64,000 nt of DNA from Misgurnus anguillicaudatus (Eukaryota > Chordata > Actinopteri > Cypriniformes > Cobitidae). Below the pieces are notes generated by a model, which worked only from the letters and a program-made list of their open reading frames with translations, made no database searches and was not told the DNA's origin. The stretch lies in assembly GCF_027580225.2 (NCBI RefSeq), contig NC_073361.2:32195501-32259500 (forward strand), written 5' to 3'. This document shows, piece by piece, positions 47,458 to 60,103 of the stretch; within the stretch, counting starts at the first letter, position 1, and each line of letters opens with the position of its first letter. Made by a program: the position numbers and the translations under genes.

Positions 47458-48410
47458 TTAAATGCTATGTATAACAACTTACATTTTATCCCAAATGTTA
47501 CATGGTCGAAAATATGTAGAAATATAGCCTATACAAGAACAAACTACATAACAAAAATGTTTAGCTCACGCGGACCGAACGAAAAGCTGTTAATTAAGCG
47601 GACTCTCTGTAAAATAGAGGACGTGCTGAATCAGTCGAGTCGGCAGATTATCATCAAAGTTTATAATGTTCCATGCAGATACTGTTGATGAAAAAATTTA
47701 ATATCTAAATGTCCAGGTAAGTCAAGTGTTCAGTCAGTTAATCCTAAAGGCACCGGCGTTTTTGGCTACAGCTTCCTCATCCACGGAGTGGCCGCTGTAC
47801 ACTAAGAAATAAATGTTTTTTATTTTAAGTGGTTTTAATGCTGGTAAGCAATCAGTTATATTATGTACAAATATATTTGTATTTGTGTTGATCAGTTAGA
47901 TTAAAGTTATTTTAATTTTTAAAACTGCATCTAGATGCAGGCTGGCGACTTCATTAAAACAATATTTGAACTCCATAACTTATTGCTAGCCATTTTTACA
48001 GATTCTCGAACTAGCAAATTACCAAAGGGCATTCTGGGGTGAGCGAGCGGTGCTGAGCGTATTGAGCGAGCGAAGCAGAATTTTCGGAAATGCGCTCTGC
48101 GCTCTGATGGAAATATTACCGCACCGCTCAACGCTCCGCTCCCGCTCCGCACAGCTCACATGCTCTGAATTAGCCGTGCTAAAATACACCAACTTCCGAG
48201 TAGTAAAAAAACCCGCATTTCACACCCCACATTTAGGGGGGCCACAAGGGGGTCCAAGCTTGTTGTCACAGGGGCACTGGCCCCTGCTGGCCCCTCCCTA
48301 GAACCACCACTGTGCCTCTGGTTTGTCTCTCAATATTAAAACATGTGTCTTGTTGCCTATTCACTCCTGTTCTGAGAAGTCTATTGCCTCAATAAATGTA
48401 CAAAATTAGG
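47458..48410. other. Stretch without a recognised gene, with a hAT end
   Basis: The end CTAGAACCACCACTG (48299-48313) looks like the inverse of a hAT terminus. A CG-richer part (48030-48300) has no supported gene. A small frame at 47467-47688 is open but shows no known domain. Confidence 0.45.
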
Positions 48411-48800
48411 TTAAATATCTGGGTTTAACAATATCTAAGGATGTCCGTAAAATTGAGGAGGTCAACTTTGAGAAACGTGTCGCTGATATGAAAAAATCTC
48501 TTAGTCACTGGCTTATTAAAGATCTCACAGTATTTGGAAGAATTATTTTATCTAAAGCTGAAGGTATGTCAAAACTATTATATCTCTGCCACTCCCTGTT
48601 CATTTCAAATAATAATATTAAGAAAGTCAACTCAGTCTTATTTCAGTTTTTATGGAGGAATAAAACACATTACTTAAAAAGAGCCCAATTAGTCAAAGAT
48701 TATAAAATGGTGGTTTAAAAGCCTTGGATTTTGAAGCCTTGATAGGATCATTCAGAATTAATTGGTTAAGGACTTTTTCTTTTTCAAACGTGGAGAGGCT
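48410..48800 (+). pseudogene. LINE (L1/Tx1-like) reverse transcriptase ORF2 fragment
   Basis: From about 48410 the translation runs YLGLTISKDVRKIEEVNFEK, then an open frame to 48718 with SLSHWLIKDLTVFGRIILSK, FQFLWRNKTHYLKR and, after an in-frame stop, KALDFEALIGSFRINWLRTF. These are typical of the region behind the reverse transcriptase domain of fish L1/Tx1-clade LINEs. It is truncated on both sides and dead. Confidence 0.8.
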
Positions 48801-49640
48801 TCTTCGTGATCTCAACTAACAGATTCTGCAAAAAAAATGAAAATCACAAATTAAAAAAAAAAACTTTCTCATTATCTCGAAACTTGTGCTGCCGACTTGT
48901 GTCACTGGTTTTCGTGACGGGTCACAAATGTTCAGTTGTGCATTTGCTTATTGTCTGTCTTTGTTTAACTGACTAATTGGTTGTGAGACATGCGAACTCA
49001 ATACTAAATATTTACAATTACAATAAATATAATAAATATTTTAAATATAACAGACACTCCTTCACAGCACTGAATGCAGAAACTAAGGCATTGACTGAGT
49101 CATGATGCATATGGATCATCAAAACTATTTTACTTGTGAATAGCACAGGGTGTGGCGATCTCAGCTTGTTTCAGGTAATAAAGTAACAAGAGAAAGACTG
49201 CACCTCTTCTTCTTCTCATACAGTTTACACAAAGAGAGAATTTGAGTGGACACAATAAAAACTAGAAACTTTGAATGATGTATAGATTATGTATGTCCAA
49301 GATCAGAGTAACTTGAGACTCTCTTGCACTGCTAAGAAAAAGTGTACAATGTGATATTAAACTTTCAACTATTATCAGCTGTAAGTTTATTCCTATTGGT
49401 CAAATATTCAGTATTATTCAAATATTAAAATTAAACCTTAAAGTGCACCATTGTAAATTACTACAGTTTATACTCCAGCTGTTTTTGAAGAAATATTCAC
49501 TTTATGGTCAAATGAAGCAAATATCATATAGCTAGATGAAGGATATGTTATGTAAACTGAATCTGAAATTTGAAGGTCTTAGTTATAATTAAGTTTACAC
49601 TGATTGAATTTAAGTTTATTTTTGTGTATGAAAGGAGACA
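48800..49640. other. Non-coding stretch
   Basis: No exon recognised. It precedes the stonustoxin-like relic and could contain decayed sequence of that gene. Confidence 0.4.
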
Positions 49641-50010
49641 TCGATGAAGTATTTCTGTCAACAGATATTGACATTATTTTATTACTTAACCACTCATTTT
49701 GAAGAACCGATCAGAAGTTACTTGATTTCTGAAGATAAGCTAAAGATGATCATTATGAAGATAATGTGAAGATAAGCTGTCAGAAGTTGAGTCTCATGAC
49801 AGAAAATGATTACCTGTTACCCAAATACATTAAAAATATACAAATTGTGCTTCTGGTTGATCTTGATTCAGATCCGCTCCTTTTTTTAACAAAAGTCCCT
49901 GAAAGCTGAGCGAAAGAAAAAAAATGAGGAGAATACTGAGACTTCATGACACATCTGACATCCAGAAGATTGTAAGGGAAAAGATGATGTTAATAAACAT
50001 TAAAACATCA
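49640..50010 (+). pseudogene. Stonustoxin-like gene relic
   Basis: Two pieces resemble parts of the gene downstream. Bases 49665-49740 (TATTGACATTATTTTATTAC, then GTTACTTGATTTCTG) match the exon at about 51598-51665. Bases 49905-50000 (CACATCTGACATCCAGAAGA and neighbours) match about 57840-57895. The intervening coding DNA is mostly deleted, and stops and frameshifts are present. It marks an older tandem duplicate. Confidence 0.75.
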
Positions 50011-50821
50011 AAAAAGAACACACTATACCTTTCACCTCAGGCTTAAAATAAAATGAAAACAGGACAGACAGGTAATCCAACACCAAACTTAAACTCACGC
50101 CATACAGAGTAATGTTTATCACTGTGTTTCTAGTTGAAGGGAAAGTATTGTCTGACAGTTACAGGAAGCAAACGCTGCTCTCCACATCACAGGAAAATCA
50201 CAACCGTGTTTAGTGGAATTAAATTAAACCTCGTCTTACTTTTATAATCAAGTCAGAAGCAGAAGACTTCAGCTCATCTCTAATGTAGACTAACATCAGA
50301 TGAATTACTCTACAAACTTCAGTGAAGTAGCTTATGTTTTTATGTTTTGTACAGTTGTACTGAAAAACTAATCAGGAAACATATATGGGTTAATTTAAGG
50401 TACAGTATATGATCCAACATATATCTGTATAAATATTTTTATTTTATTTTAAATATCATTAGATGGAAACTGAATGAAACATCTTGACGTTAAAAAAACA
50501 GTGAACTACAGTATTGTACATCAAATGCTGTGAGACACTGAAAAAACAGGGCTGGGTTGGTTGGGTTCTTGCCAAGGTTTTGACAAATTGGGCAAAACAA
50601 ACATTGCGTTGACTACGGAACTTATTTTACCCATATTAACACTTTTTCCTTTAGCACATTCTGTAATCCAAAGCACATAAAAATAAGGAAATACTGGAAG
50701 CAAATCATATATAATATCAAATCAAGTAAATCTCATGAGAATTAATTTATGAGGCATAAACTCTTACATGTTTTGTTTTATTGTGAATGTGTGATGTGAG
50801 TGACTGCTATAGGTGTTTAGT
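50010..50821. promoter_or_regulatory. Upstream region of the stonustoxin-like gene
   Basis: AT-rich, non-coding. No TATA-plus-E-box arrangement like that of the GTPase genes was seen, so the promoter is not located. Confidence 0.35.
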
Positions 50822-51271
50822 ATGGATCCAGTGGGATTGAATGTGATTGAAACAGCAGCTCTTGGGAGACCCTTCCAGCTGGGTATGCTGTATGACTGCA
50901 GAAAAGATGCATTTATACCAGGTACTACACTACAATAAAACATTACATTACTCTGAGTTTAGGAAACAAGTAAAGAAAGCGAATAAGAAAAACCTTATTG
51001 AATAGTCTCAAATATTCAAATATTATAGGGGTTCAAGGGTACCAAAGCAGATTAACAAATTTACAGTATTATTTTAAAATATAATATAAAATAATATTAT
51101 TGGGCAGTATTAATGTAATTCAGTTAGAAACATGAATAACATTTAGCTGAAAAATGTCATATTTTTGATTTACCACCATTCTTCCAAAATAAACTGTCTG
51201 AAAGTTAAAGTGTAACAGAATAAAAACTAATCTTAAATATGATATTATACCTTGAACACCTTAAAATAAAT

Positions 51272-51296
51272 ACCCCCCCCCCCCCCAAAAAAAAAG
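51272..51296. repeat. Poly(C)/poly(A) run
   Basis: A C run of about 16 bases followed by an A run, in the first intron of the stonustoxin-like gene. Confidence 0.9.
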
Positions 51297-53329
51297 ATTT
51301 AAAAATACAAGAGTATTTGAGCAATTAATAAAAATCATTAATTTCTGTAAATCAGTTGTTATTATTTTTCTTTACAGGACACAGACTTCTCACTAAAGAG
51401 CGGATGGATCAGAATATCTGTGTTCATTCTCAGACTAACATAGTTTTTACAGTCACAGCTTCAGATTCACTTACAGAAAAATCTAAAGTATTGAATATTG
51501 ATGGTGGTGTGAAACTGAGTGTTTTAGGAGGACTCATTGATGTAAGTGGAGCTGCCAGATATCTCAAAGACATCAAGAAGTCCTTCAGTCAACAGAGATT
51601 GACATTGTTTTATCACTCAACCAGTCAATTTAAAGAGCTGACTATAAATCACTTGACTTCTGGAGATTTACTTCATTATGATGATGATGTAGCCACACAT
51701 GTAGTGACAGCAGTGCTGTATGGAGCAGATGCCTGCTTTGTGTTTGACAGAGAAGTTTCAGCAGATGAAGATAAAAAAAAAGTAGATGGAGAAGTCAAAG
51801 TCGCCTTAAAACATCTAAAAGGTATTTCAGCAGGTGCAAAGCTCGATCTGAATGACGAACACAAGCCTGCGCTCCAAAAATTCAGCTGCACATTTTATGG
51901 TGACTTTCAGCTGCCATCTAATCCGACTACATTTGAAGAAGCTGTGAAGATTTTTGAGGATCTTCCCAATCTACTGGGAGAAAACAAAGAACTTGTTGTT
52001 CCTTTAAGAGTCTGGCTTTATCCTCTGGACAAACTTTATTCAAAAGCAGTAAAGTTTCAACATGACATCAGCATCAATCTAATCACAGATCTTGAATCAG
52101 TCATTGAGAGTTTAAGTACAACTGAGATGAAATGCAGTGATCTTCTGACAGATTCAGCTGCTTTGACTTTTCTTGAGTTTCGTAACAAAATCAATGACAT
52201 GAAGCAAAACTGTTACAAGTACAAACTGAATCTCATGAAGGACCTCGGCTCTCTGTTACCAAAACTTCGTGGTCAATTTCTAGAAGATCGAGCACTGATT
52301 GATCTTCTACGTGAACATGAGGAATCTCCATTCAACAGAAATGCTCTTGAACAATGGCTGAAAGAGAAAGAAGAAGAATCTGATGTCATTAAAATCCTCC
52401 TAACACAACTGAATGACTCTGGAGCAACAGTAGAGGTCAACCTAAAGAAAATTATGATGGATCTGGAAGTAAAAAATTTAGTCAGCTACACTTTTACATC
52501 ATTGGGTTTGTCAGATGATCTTCTTTCTAAACAAAAAGCCAACCTAAGGGTGTATTCACACCAGGAAAGTCCGCTAGTTCACTTGCTTTGGTCCGGACCA
52601 AATGTTTTTTATTTTTTTATTTTTTGGTGCGGTTCGCATTCACACTGCCCTTTTTTCAAGTGAACCAAAATATGTAAACAAAACCACATGTGTATTAAGG
52701 TCATTCATTCATTGGACAGAAATTATCACGTGGGGGAAAGCAGGAAGAGCAAAATAATAGAGATAATTCATAATGCAATACTTGTTCTGTTACTGATTTG
52801 GTGTTATCAGCAGGTAAACCAAAATACCGACACTATATTGAGAAGCACACAATTTAATTTCATCTGAACGATATTATATTATTATATATATTTTGCAAAG
52901 ACAGCATGTTCTGACAGTTGCGCTGTGCAGATGATGTATCAGGTATAAAGTTATCAGGCTTTTGCGCCGTACTGATAGAGAGATGCGCTGTATACGCGGC
53001 TTTCCTTATTCATACAAATATAGCTATTCAGATTGTTCAAACACAATTATTTCAGTCCCTCCAGGATTTCGCGATTTATTTTTGTGATTTTTGCGATGCA
53101 GTAATTGCGTGGCAGTAATTTTTAGAAATTTGCACAAAAATAGATATTTTTTCTCTCCAATTACGATACCAATGCGTGTAAAATATTAAATGAGAAGTTC
53201 TCAAGTAATTAAATAATAAGTAAACAGTCAGTGATATATTAAGAACAGAGAAACAAAATGAACATATGAAAAATAAATACAACCTCAAGATACAGATACA
53301 CTGTTTGTTTTTTTATTTAACCTACACTG

Positions 53330-53775
53330 TAAAAAATAATATGCCCCATCTACTCAATAAAATTGTGGCAACAGATTACAAGCAATATCATTAATTACAT
53401 TCAACAAATCAAAATTGATTTAGATTTACTCTATAAACTCCTTAATATTAACATATTCAAAAAGCCAAACTGCAATTTGCAATTAAAAATTTTATTAAAA
53501 TTTAAACAAAAATATTGTGTATACTAGACAAAGATCTAGCACTATGCAATAAAAAATATTATGCCATATCTACTCAATAAAAGTGTGGCAACAGATTACA
53601 AGCAATATCATTAATTAAATTCAACAAATAAAAATTGAGTTAGAATCACTCCATAAACTCTTTAATAGTAACCCATTCAAAAAGGTAATCTGCAATTTGC
53701 AACTAGAAATTAATTTAAATTTAAACAAAATATTGGGTATACAGGACAAAGACCTAGCACTATACAATAAATACT
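53330..53775. repeat. Tandem duplication, 220 bp unit
   Basis: ATCTACTCAATAAAA.TGTGGC recurs at about 53349 and 53569 and the copies stay alignable through AGCACTAT(G/A)CAATAAA. Confidence 0.85.
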
Positions 53776-54089
53776 ATTCAATTATACTATTTTAATTTAA
53801 CATCATCCATTAATATTATTATTAGTAATGAGTATTATATCTGATTTCAGAATGACAGACAAAGATGAATCAATTCTTATTTTATTGCAGTCAAAAGAAC
53901 AGGAAAGCATCTCATTTTTAATGGTGTATTTGTAACAGTGTACAATTCAAAAAGTATTTTACAGTCTTTAAAGAAAACCGTCCACATTTCCCGACGAAAG
54001 GTTCCATGTTTGTGTTCTGTTACATTGATTCACACCCAGAAAATCAGACAGCAGTTTAGACTTACTGTACTGTAATCAGTTCATAAACT

Positions 54090-54330
54090 TTGAAGAATCC
54101 AGCTCCAAGAAAAGTTTCTGAAACACCTGAAAAGATGCCTGGGATACTGGAGATTCAATGCATAGATCCAATCCAATCCAGTGAGGATAAAGCCTGCCCT
54201 GGGAACACCTTTAAGGCCTCGATAACAATTCCAGCATCCTTTGGGCTTCCACTCCTAGAAGATCCATTCTTTACAATTACAGCCATCACAAGCTGCTCAA
54301 GTCCCGCCTCTTCATCTTTATCCTGCAACA
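54090..54330 (-). pseudogene. Exon-like fragment carried by the transposon
   Basis: After an acceptor (TTGCAG, about 54326) the minus strand encodes DKDEEAGLEQLVMAVIVKNG and DAGIVIEALKV, reminiscent of a coding segment repeated in many fish genomes within transposon-associated genes. Two similar donor-bearing blocks ending ACAAAAGGTGAG lie upstream on the same strand (about 54732 and 54930). The function is not known. Confidence 0.35.
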
Positions 54331-57033
54331 TTAAACAGCAAATATGTCTTAAAACCTTTATAAATGTATACAGCTTGAATATTGAAATAATCCACACATT
54401 AAACTTGTATATTAAAATGTTTTAAAGAAAACTGGAAGATATGTGCAATGGAGTTCATCTGAGTTTGTGGCTTATTAGGTGTGTTTGAAATGTGCAGTAA
54501 TATCGAAAATAAATAAATTCTCATTGGAATTACAAATAATATCAAAAAATGTTTGAGAAGATATATAATATTTATAATTAGGGCAAATCTTTTCCCTACA
54601 TTTTTTTCTGTCACACGATAGGATGTCACATATTTATTTGTTAACCAAGTTACTCACGTGTATATGCACACACATACACTATATACACAATATAATATGT
54701 ACAATATATTTATTTAATAACATTCCTCACCTTTTGTTGTGAATAAAGTTCTCCCTCAGCAATGTTTCACGTTGCCTGCAGGAAGCTGCAGTACGGTACA
54801 GGCCTTCATGAACACACAATTTAGATAATAGGTCGCGAAATTAATAATAATAATAAATGTTCAATTTAGATAATGTAGAAAGCTTAAACATTTTAAAAAG
54901 ACAACTTATACATTTAATATCTTACTCACCTTTTGTGGAATTAAATGAATAATGTTATATTTCCCCTCAGTAATGATACTGTACTCGCGGGAAAATTCAA
55001 CACAGGGCGTCGCAATTGAGCACACAATTAATTTACAGCGGAGAATAGTTTTACATTACCAATTTATTGGAATACTTTGTGGATATAATTAACACAAAAC
55101 TAAATAAACCGAAAAAGACCGCAGTAAAGTCACATTTATCTTTAAAACACGAACCAAGCGAGCGAGCGAGCAGAATTTGTCATAATAGATACATATTACA
55201 TCTATGAGAGTAAGTGATAAGAGAACCCACCCATTCAGAGGAACAGTATGATTGGTCAGTTTTTCTGTCACTCAAAATGAGTTGCATCTGGACCACCAAT
55301 CGCAGCATGCGAATCGACGAATGCATCCAGATATGCGACCTCCTGGGTCCTAAAGCTGAAGTTACGTCCAAACCCAGTTCATATTAATCCTTATTGTAAT
55401 TAATATTTACAAATTACAAACAAATTATACAAAGAAACACTGCTTATAGACTTATAAGACCAAAGATTGCCGTTAAATTTACCCGAAATAAATTTTATCC
55501 ACAGTTTAAACACTATATTGACGTCACAGCCAGCGGAGATTTTCAGCGAGACTGGCCGAGGTGAGGCGCCGTTGTCCCGTATATTCCGCGCGGAGCGCCC
55601 GCTGATTATCTGGAGCTCCCATCGCCAAAAACTCGAAGGAAATGTTTAAATAGGCGATATCTTTATGAACCTACTGCAGATTCTTGTTTAAAAAACATAC
55701 ATTCTCGACTGAAATGCTTTCAAAACTTTGAATTTTGGCACAATAACAGAAATATTTCCTAAGTCCGTCTGCTCAGTGCTCACGACCTGCAATACAACCC
55801 GGAGTGGTTTTTGATTTAAAACAGCTGATTAATATTACGTTGGATTTATTCAGTATTCGCTACATGCGCAGATACACAATAAGAATAGCTAAATCCTTCA
55901 TAAAAACAATAAGTTGTTTTTATTCCAGTCATTTTTAAATAATTTTAACACAAAAAAAATACCAAACTACATGAAATTAATTTTATTAAATAAAGTTTAC
56001 ATATTCAATTTCATCAAATCTACAAGCCTGCAGAATGACTTTTTACAGTGTAGACAACTGTCATACAGTGGTTTGCCAAGATGATTTAAGGAAAATGTTA
56101 TTAAAATAATTAACCACGTAGGGCGCATAAATATTTTATAAATGCTTGATAATAATGAGAATATATGAATCAATCCTTATCGCCAACACTGAGAGAGGTG
56201 CGTTGCGTAATCTTGTTTTTTATGGTTGTTTCTTGAAAAGTTTGAAAATTACTTACCTACAGTAATGCACAATAGCCACAAGTCCAAAGCTACATTTTCC
56301 CTATAATGTGTGTTTATTTTTTGTTTTATTATTATGCGTGTATGTGACCGGACCATTCAAGTTCAAAGCCTTAAAGAAAAAGATCGGTCTTCACGCGCTG
56401 ACAGCATGCACAAGTTTGCTAACGCTGAGATGGTAGTGGACAGATGCCTTTCTTTTGTGTCCCAAATTTTCAACAACTTAATATTAGGACTAAAACAGTA
56501 AATTGAAATGCATTATGACATTGCTTCACCCAGTTTTTGTAATTTATGTGAGACAGCAGATGCGACACGCAGCTCACAAAGACCTTTCACGTATGTATCC
56601 TCATGAAAATAATTAATTATACTACATAACAATTAAAAACGTAAAAAAAAATGTAGTAATGTGCACAGGAGATTTTGATTGACTGTTATTTGTGGGGCGC
56701 GGTGTTGCTGGTGATGGGGTGCAGGGTGCTGGAGAAAGATTGAAGTAAAATAAAGCCAGAAATGTTTACCAAGTTGTCTTACTCTGTATCTAAGAATATT
56801 AGATAATTTTATAAAAAATATAATAAGACATTTTAAATTACTGATATTATTTTGCCATGAAATAAATAATGCAGGTTGGCAAGACATTTCTTTTGATTTT
56901 GCGTTTTGTTCCGCGATTGCGGAAAAAAGTTAAATTACGCGGATTTAGATGCGCTGTTTGTATGCATAATATTCTGCTATTACAATAAAGGTATTCAAAA
57001 TCATTGCCTTACAGTATATGCACGAAATAAACT

Positions 57034-57300
57034 GCTTGATAGCGCGTCTCATAATTTTCCATAATGCTTAGTATGTGTTTATTATTATTTTTATTAAAAC
57101 AGAACATTAAATTAGTTAAATTACTCGCTTATATTAAATATAGGAATAGACGGAAAACACTGTACCTTGATAGCGCGTCTCATAATTTTCCATAATGCTT
57201 AGTATGTGTTTATTATTATTTTTATTAAAACAGAACAACATTATATTAGTTAAATTACTCGCTTATATTAAACAATAGGAATAGGCGGAAACCATTGTAC
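57034..57300. repeat. Tandem duplication, 132 bp unit
   Basis: CTTGATAGCGCGTCTCATAA occurs at 57034 and 57166, followed each time by the same 110 bp. A third partial copy of the start lies at about 57502. Confidence 0.9.
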
Positions 57301-58404
57301 CCGCCTTATAACATAAATAAATCTTAAGATCCTTAGATTTTTCGAAACAAATTATTAGCTTGCATTTCTTAATGAATATAAAACTACAACAATATAAAAC
57401 ATGCACAAACTCACCTAAGTTAAACAAAGAAATAAAACGTTTATTATTACAATAAAGGTATTCAAAATCGTTGCCGTACAGTATATGCACGACATAAACT
57501 GCTTGATAGCGCGTCTCCCACTAGCAGAATAACAATAATATAATACATTTGGTGCGAATCGAGGTCGGTACATGTTCACACCTTAAACGAACCGTACCAG
57601 AGTTCGTTTGGAACCGGACCGAGACCACCTCTTCAGCTGGGTCTCGGTGCGGTTGTTTGATCCGCACCAGAGTTCGATTGCTGTATTCACACCTGCCCAA
57701 AAGGTCCGCACCAAGGGGGGAAACGAACTTGAGTTCGATTTAATCGAACCAAACAAGGTAGGTGTGAATACACCCTGAGATCTGAGACAAAGAGAAAAAA
57801 TGATGAGAACAGAACAGATTCAAAACACAAAACCTGGCTCACATCTGACATCCAGAAGATTATGAGGAAAAACTTGATGATGTTTAAAAACATTATTGAT
57901 TCAAAAGATCGTGAATCAGCCAAGTTTATTGTTGCATCAAAAGAAATGGAAGAATATCCAGGTTCCTGCATTCTCATGTTTGAAAATGGATGTGATGAAG
58001 GTGTTTGCTTTACTCCTCCATTAAAACCAGACTGTCCAATCATTGAAGAGATCAGATACGATCAAGTGATTTTGAAGGTCTCTCCATCATGTCCTGCTAC
58101 AGTAGAGATGAAATTACTGTATAAAATAAAGAAAGAGAAAGACTGGACATCTCAACCTGTCCTGAAGGATCAACATACAGTTACTCTGACTGATCTCAGA
58201 TCAGACACTGAGTATGAGATTAAATGTGCAGCAGTGGGAAAACTCAATTACACTCTTGAATCTGATGTCATGAGAATTAACACACAGGTACAATGTTCAT
58301 TCATGAAATATCACTTAAACAATTTATTTTTTAACTACATTAATACTTGATGTGATGTTATCTTTTTGAATCTTTCCATTCTGGCCCTTTCATATGACTA
58401 CAGT

Positions 58405-58535
58405 AACAGTATCAGTAGTTTAATTGGTAGTGCATGACAATGACAAGGTCATGGGTTTGATTCCCGCAAAAAACAAGGAATTTTATCTCATTATATCACT
58501 TTAAATTAAAGTGTCTGCTAAATGCAACAATGTAT
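58405..58535 (+). repeat. tRNA-derived SINE
   Basis: A tRNA-like head with an A-box-like TTAATTGGTAGTGC (about 58420) and a B box GGGTTTGATTCCC (58453-58465), followed by the fish SINE tail GTGTCTGCTAAATGC (about 58510). It is inside the gene territory downstream of the FN3 exon. Confidence 0.82.
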
Positions 58536-58599
58536 CATACAACACAAGCAACTTTAATTTTATCTGACTTAAATTGTTGCTGAAGTCATATGACTGTGA

Positions 58600-59470
58600 A
58601 GTATGGTTCCCTTTTAGTCAGTCACTACAAGGTCGTGTTGTGACTGACGTAGTGGGAACTCGCTCAGAGAGACGAATCTGCTTCGAGAAACTTACAAAGA
58701 GCCAATGAATGTTGACTTGCAGTATTCACATCTGCTGATGCTGCCCCGCCACGCTAGTATAAAATGAGAGGCAGGTGCAATGTATAATCACCTTTTTTTA
58801 CTTTGAAAGCCATGAGCAAACTGCTATTGAGAAGCTCTAGAGTTTTTGGAAGTACACTGTGTGCTAAGGCCGTTGGCGTTAAGGAACCACAGCGGAGACT
58901 CACAGTTTCCACCTCTGTTTGTTATTTTCAGTTGAGTGTGTGCGTTGCTGTTCCCCCTGTGTTCTTCATCCACCTAAGCACCTATGGTTTCCTAAAAGAG
59001 CAATACGAGTTGAAACTGTCTTTTCAAGACAGCTGTTTTCTCATGTTCATGGGCGTAGTGCATCTTTTTTAAAGATGTAATTTCATCCATGCAGTTCCAG
59101 ATGCGGCAAGTATATTTTCGCTATCTCTATATTGCTGGCATTCGATGAGGATTCATGCTCCCATTGCGGAAGGATAGCAAGCATAGCTATCCTCTTTGTG
59201 TGCTACGGTGGCCAAAAACCAACCCGTCCTCCCCCTCCTCTTTCACCAACAGGTGCCTTTAATTCCTCTTGCACGGCCCCTGGGAGCATGTCAACAGCTA
59301 CTCAGCCTGTCGCATTGGCTTTTACGCACCATTTGACTAGGCTATGCAATTCCATTTGCCTGGATCCCCCCAATTTTCCGGAATCCACATTGTAGTGGCG
59401 ACAGATACAGGCTGAGTTTACATTTTGCATTAACATGCGATCTCGGTGATCTATGAGGGGCCGTGCGGCT
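58600..59470 (+). mobile_element. Retroelement remnant, possibly DIRS-like
   Basis: AGTCAGTCACTACAAGGTCG and AACTCGCTCAGAGAGACGAA, a TATAAAATGAGAGG box (about 58759) and a cysteine-containing segment (DSCSHCGRIASIAIL, about 59146) recall the leader and gag-like part of fish DIRS/gypsy-like elements. No polymerase region is present. This is recognition by pattern only. Confidence 0.35.
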
Positions 59471-59479
59471 AAAAAAACA

Positions 59480-60103
59480 TACTTCACTTATGAATACATA
59501 TGTAAAAGCATGCATACACATATATAAACCCTCGCATATACATGCATACTGTTGGATGTTTAAGCAAATACCTATGAAATACATGTGCATACTAATGTGA
59601 AATTCATACCAATACATCTTAAGTTAGTAATGCATACATATACACTTGTGAATAACTTGCATATACATGTAAACTTAATGCACGCATATACCTATAAAAA
59701 CTGAAATATACATATAAACTTAATACACGCATACACATATAAACACTCGCATATAAATATAAACTTGATGCACGCAAACATATAAAACATTCACACATAC
59801 ATATAAACTCTGTCCATGCATATACACCCATTACACACTTGCATATATATGTAAACTTGATGCACGCATACACATAAAAATACTCGCACATACATATAAA
59901 AAAACTTGCACATACATATAAACTTGATGCATGCATACACATAAAAACACTCGCACATACATATAAACTTGATGCACGCATACATATAAAAACACTCGCA
60001 CATACATATACACTTGATGCATGCATACACATAAAAACACTCGCACATACATATAAACTTGATGCACGCATACACCTTTTAAACACTCGCATATACATAC
60101 AAA
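59480..60103. repeat. Minisatellite, about 45 bp unit
   Basis: The unit CACTCGCACATACATATAAA + CTTGATGCA(T/C)GCATACACAT AAAAA recurs with a 44-46 bp spacing, clearest from 59850 to 60075 and more diverged before. On the minus strand it is open as a 15-residue repeat, explained by the unit length being a multiple of three. Confidence 0.9.

Larger units (their letters stand above)
53325..56050. mobile_element. CACTGTAAAAA-ended element nested in the composite transposon
   Basis: Left end ACACTGTAAAAAATAATATG, right end GACTTTTTACAGTGT, with TA on both outer sides. It holds a 220-bp tandem duplication at its left end and exon-like fragments on the minus strand. Confidence 0.6.
52548..57775. mobile_element. 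Composite DNA transposon in the stonustoxin-like exon, 5.2 kb
   Basis: Ends GGGTGTATTCACACC at both sides (inverted), with further shared GGTCCG/GGTGCGG motifs behind them. Flanking TAA (52545-52547) and TGA (57776-57778) would be a 3-bp duplication with one substitution, as for Harbinger; the class is not certain. It contains at least one other element (53325-56050) and tandem repeats at 53330-53775 and 57034-57300. Confidence 0.8.
50822..58287 (+). pseudogene. Stonustoxin-like (SNTX/MACPF-type) gene with FN3 domain, disrupted
   Basis: Exon 1 (50822-50921, 33 codons plus one base) starts at an ATG and ends at GTACTA. Exon 2 starts at 51378 after TTTACAG, runs to 52547, is broken by a 5.2 kb transposon, and resumes at 57779-58287, ending at CAG/GTACAA. 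The N-terminal 250 or so residues resemble the MACPF-like part of stonustoxin-family proteins (the ALGRPFQLGMLYDCR start is characteristic), followed by a helical region, the start of a thioredoxin-like segment and an FN3 domain (about 58020-58285). The family belongs to the perforin superfamily and occurs widely in non-venomous fishes, so venom function is not implied. The gene continues beyond 58287, but no further exon was found. In the present allele translation would run into the transposon and stop at 52663 (about 461 residues). The coding frame is the same on both sides of the insertion. Confidence 0.78.

Noticed and set aside
46602..47477. Several overlapping short frames rich in Tyr and Ile
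   Set aside because: All derive from ATATAT-type repeats of the foldback element.
50822..58287. Interpretation as a venom toxin gene
   Set aside because: Stonustoxin-like genes occur in many non-venomous fishes; this copy has an FN3 domain and is broken by a transposon.
59619..60098. 159-residue minus-strand open frame with repeats of 15 residues
   Set aside because: It is the translation of a 45-bp minisatellite.
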